From contig JAADJZ010000011.1 in the NCBI GenBank assembly GCA_011032825.1, positions 1-64,000 of the forward strand: a stretch of 64,000 bases of DNA, written 5' to 3'. A program made the translations under genes and the position numbers. Shown here piece after piece: positions 62,555 to 64,000 of this stretch; within the stretch, counting starts at the first letter, position 1, and the number at the start of each line of letters is the position of its first letter. This DNA is from Massariosphaeria phaeospora (taxonomy: Eukaryota > Ascomycota > Dothideomycetes > Pleosporales). The notes beneath the pieces were generated by a model, which saw nothing but the letters and a program-made list of their open reading frames with translations, had not been told where the DNA came from and did not search any database.

Positions 62555-64000
62555 ATGGCTTCGCGGAAGAATCAATCCAGCAGTTGCACTTCCGGATCAC
62601 ACTCGGGCCTGACTCCCAGCGCAGATGCTCCGGCGGCTCCTACTGCGACGGCCCTAGCTCAATCTAGTCAAACAGTCCCGATGCGTCTTCCTGCGTCTGA
62701 CGAGGCTCTGACCCAGTACCTGGACCATGTCAGCGCCGTTTCCGGCTCGGCTATCTGCGATATTCCGCTCCACTTTACTGGTATTGGGAACTGGCAGCAT
62801 GCGAGTGACTACATGAGTCGTGTGAGGGAGCGACCAGACATTGACCCGACCGATGACGATTCGATCTTGCAGGTTGTCTCTAATCGGGAATTCTGGACTG
62901 GCGAGTTGTACCACGCCATGATGAACTTGGCGGATGTAAAGGATAACGACGGCTCGAGCGACGTGAGGCGCTTTGTGAACGGTGCGTACGACGCTCGGGA
63001 TGTAGAAGCAGTCTGTCGCGCCATCTTTGTAAGCCAAGTCATTGCCTATTGCGTTTAAGACCAACTAACATGAATTAGGTAGCTGTGCTTGACCAAGTCG
63101 TTAATGGCTACCGTGGCTCTCGGGCGAAGCTGATGGAAGACGAAGATACTGCCGAAGATGATCGACGTGGTAGTTGCTTGACGCGCATAGTCAACGTAGT
63201 CACAGTCCTGAGAGCAAGTCGAAAATTATTCTCTTACTCTACCTCCAACACCGTGGAGTTGTCTCAAACATTAGTCATCTCCTGGGTTGCGCTGACATTC
63301 TCACAGGACAACAAATGCATCTGCTGTGACGTTTTGAAGGACCAGAGTCAAATTGTAGACCTAGCGTATGCGCCGTTGAAGCTCGCTAAGGTAATGTATT
63401 GCGCAATTATCGAATCAATTGCTGGTCAACATAGACGAAGTTACACACGGCATCTGACATTAGCCGGCAGAAAAAGACACTCGACCAGCAAACCGAGAAA
63501 GTAGAGGAATTGAAGCAGCAGATCGCGAAATTCGGTCCCAAGAAGCAGCTTCCTGGCATGTCGGCAGTATCTAGTGGGGATCCTGAAGTAAGCATCCAGA
63601 TAGAGTGTTCCAAGCTAGGCACTAATTTCCACATAGCTGCCAAAGACAAACACTGGCTGTGAAGAGCGCCGTGGTTCAACTGTAAGTAAGCGGAGTGACT
63701 CATCCAATGGCCGCAAGACGCCGGTCCCCGAGGTTCCTCGACAAGTCAAGTTCACCCCTATCAATGTCCCGTCATCGAATCCGCGTCCGCGCTTTTCGCT
63801 TCTCCACCATCCCAACGACGGTAACCCTGTTGCTTCTATTCTGAATCCTCTTTTGGGCCCCTCAAGCAAGAAGCGGTCACGCAACGGAGACAGCGCAAAC
63901 TCCGGTGGGAAGCGTCAAAAGCGCGTCATCCGGTTGAATGGGACGAGAACACCGATCCGCTGGAGATGTTCCAGCTATACAACAAGCAGAACCATAGTAA
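62555..64000 (+). CDS. Paralogue family member C (unknown function), partial at window end
   Basis: Exons: 62555-63028, 63079-63213, 63307-63390, 63471-63587 and 63637 to the window end. The conserved block matches members A and B: GSSDVRRFVNGAYDARDVEAVCRAIF, VAVLDQVVNGYRG, CLTRIVNVVTVLR then DNKCICCDVLKDQSQIVDLA. Exon 3 is 84 nt, the same length as exon 4 of member B, and lies at the same place. The third intron segment (63214-63306) has a GC donor (GCAAGT) and CAG acceptor. A basic tail (KKRSRNGDSA) follows. In the last ~65 bases a second frame (EWDENTDPLEMFQLYNKQ) looks more protein-like than the current one, so the 3' structure is unresolved. The coding region continues past the window. 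Confidence 0.7.

Noticed and set aside
1..64000. tRNA, rRNA, CRISPR, secondary metabolite cluster
   Set aside because: No A/B-box pairs, rRNA stretches, spaced direct repeats, or PKS/NRPS domains were recognised by eye. A tRNAscan run would settle the tRNA question.

Overview
This window looks like a chromosome segment of a filamentous ascomycete, most likely a Dothideomycete-type fungus. The evidence is short GT-AG introns of about 45-90 bp with CTAAC-like branch points, a HET-domain gene, a Clr2-type silencing factor, a T7-like mitochondrial RNA polymerase, and pogo/Fot1, Ty3/gypsy and Ty1/copia elements. The repeats carry the C-to-T and G-to-A damage expected of repeat-induced point mutation (RIP). 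No species call is possible from the sequence alone.

The window has a two-speed layout. Positions 1-~7990 and ~19640-41210 are AT-rich, RIP-damaged repeat blocks. Positions ~8000-19500 and ~41600-64000 are ordinary gene-bearing DNA.

Left block: a degenerate but readable histone H3 gene with two introns (3303-3855, +) lies head-to-head with an unrecognised, RIP-damaged multi-exon gene (3007 down to ~1230, -). It is followed by two 5' fragments of pogo-like transposons, a Tc1/mariner DD34E transposase with stops, and an unidentified decayed coding stretch.

First gene island: PRKRIP1/DUF1168 spliceosome protein (-), histidine-phosphatase/phosphoglycerate-mutase-like gene (+, 4 exons), multi-pass membrane protein (+), a small 2-exon conserved protein (-), a HET-domain protein (-, 2 exons) and a Clr2-like heterochromatin factor (-, 2 exons).

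Central block: a nest of mobile elements about 21 kb long. It holds three full-length pogo/Fot1-family elements with TA target duplications (19748-21589; 23657-32003 split by a 6.5-kb chromodomain Ty3/gypsy element; 39118-40981), an internal-deletion derivative (38305-39115) abutting the last one at a single TA, truncated pogo copies, and copia and gypsy fragments. The block lies exactly between the 5' ends of two chromatin genes, the Clr2-like gene and a SNF2-PHD ATPase, so it occupies what would otherwise be their shared upstream region.

Second gene island: SNF2-PHD ATPase (+), a possible tiny secreted protein (-), mitochondrial RNA polymerase (-), a type II membrane glycosyltransferase-like protein (-), and at the right edge three consecutive genes (56623-58482, 59673-61225, 62555 to the end) that share a short conserved domain and appear to be tandem paralogues of a family I do not recognise. 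The last is cut by the window end.

The strongest candidates for something undescribed are the histone H3 relic and its divergent partner with look-alike introns, the three-gene paralogue array, and the transposon nest wedged between two chromatin regulators. I see no tRNA, rRNA or CRISPR.
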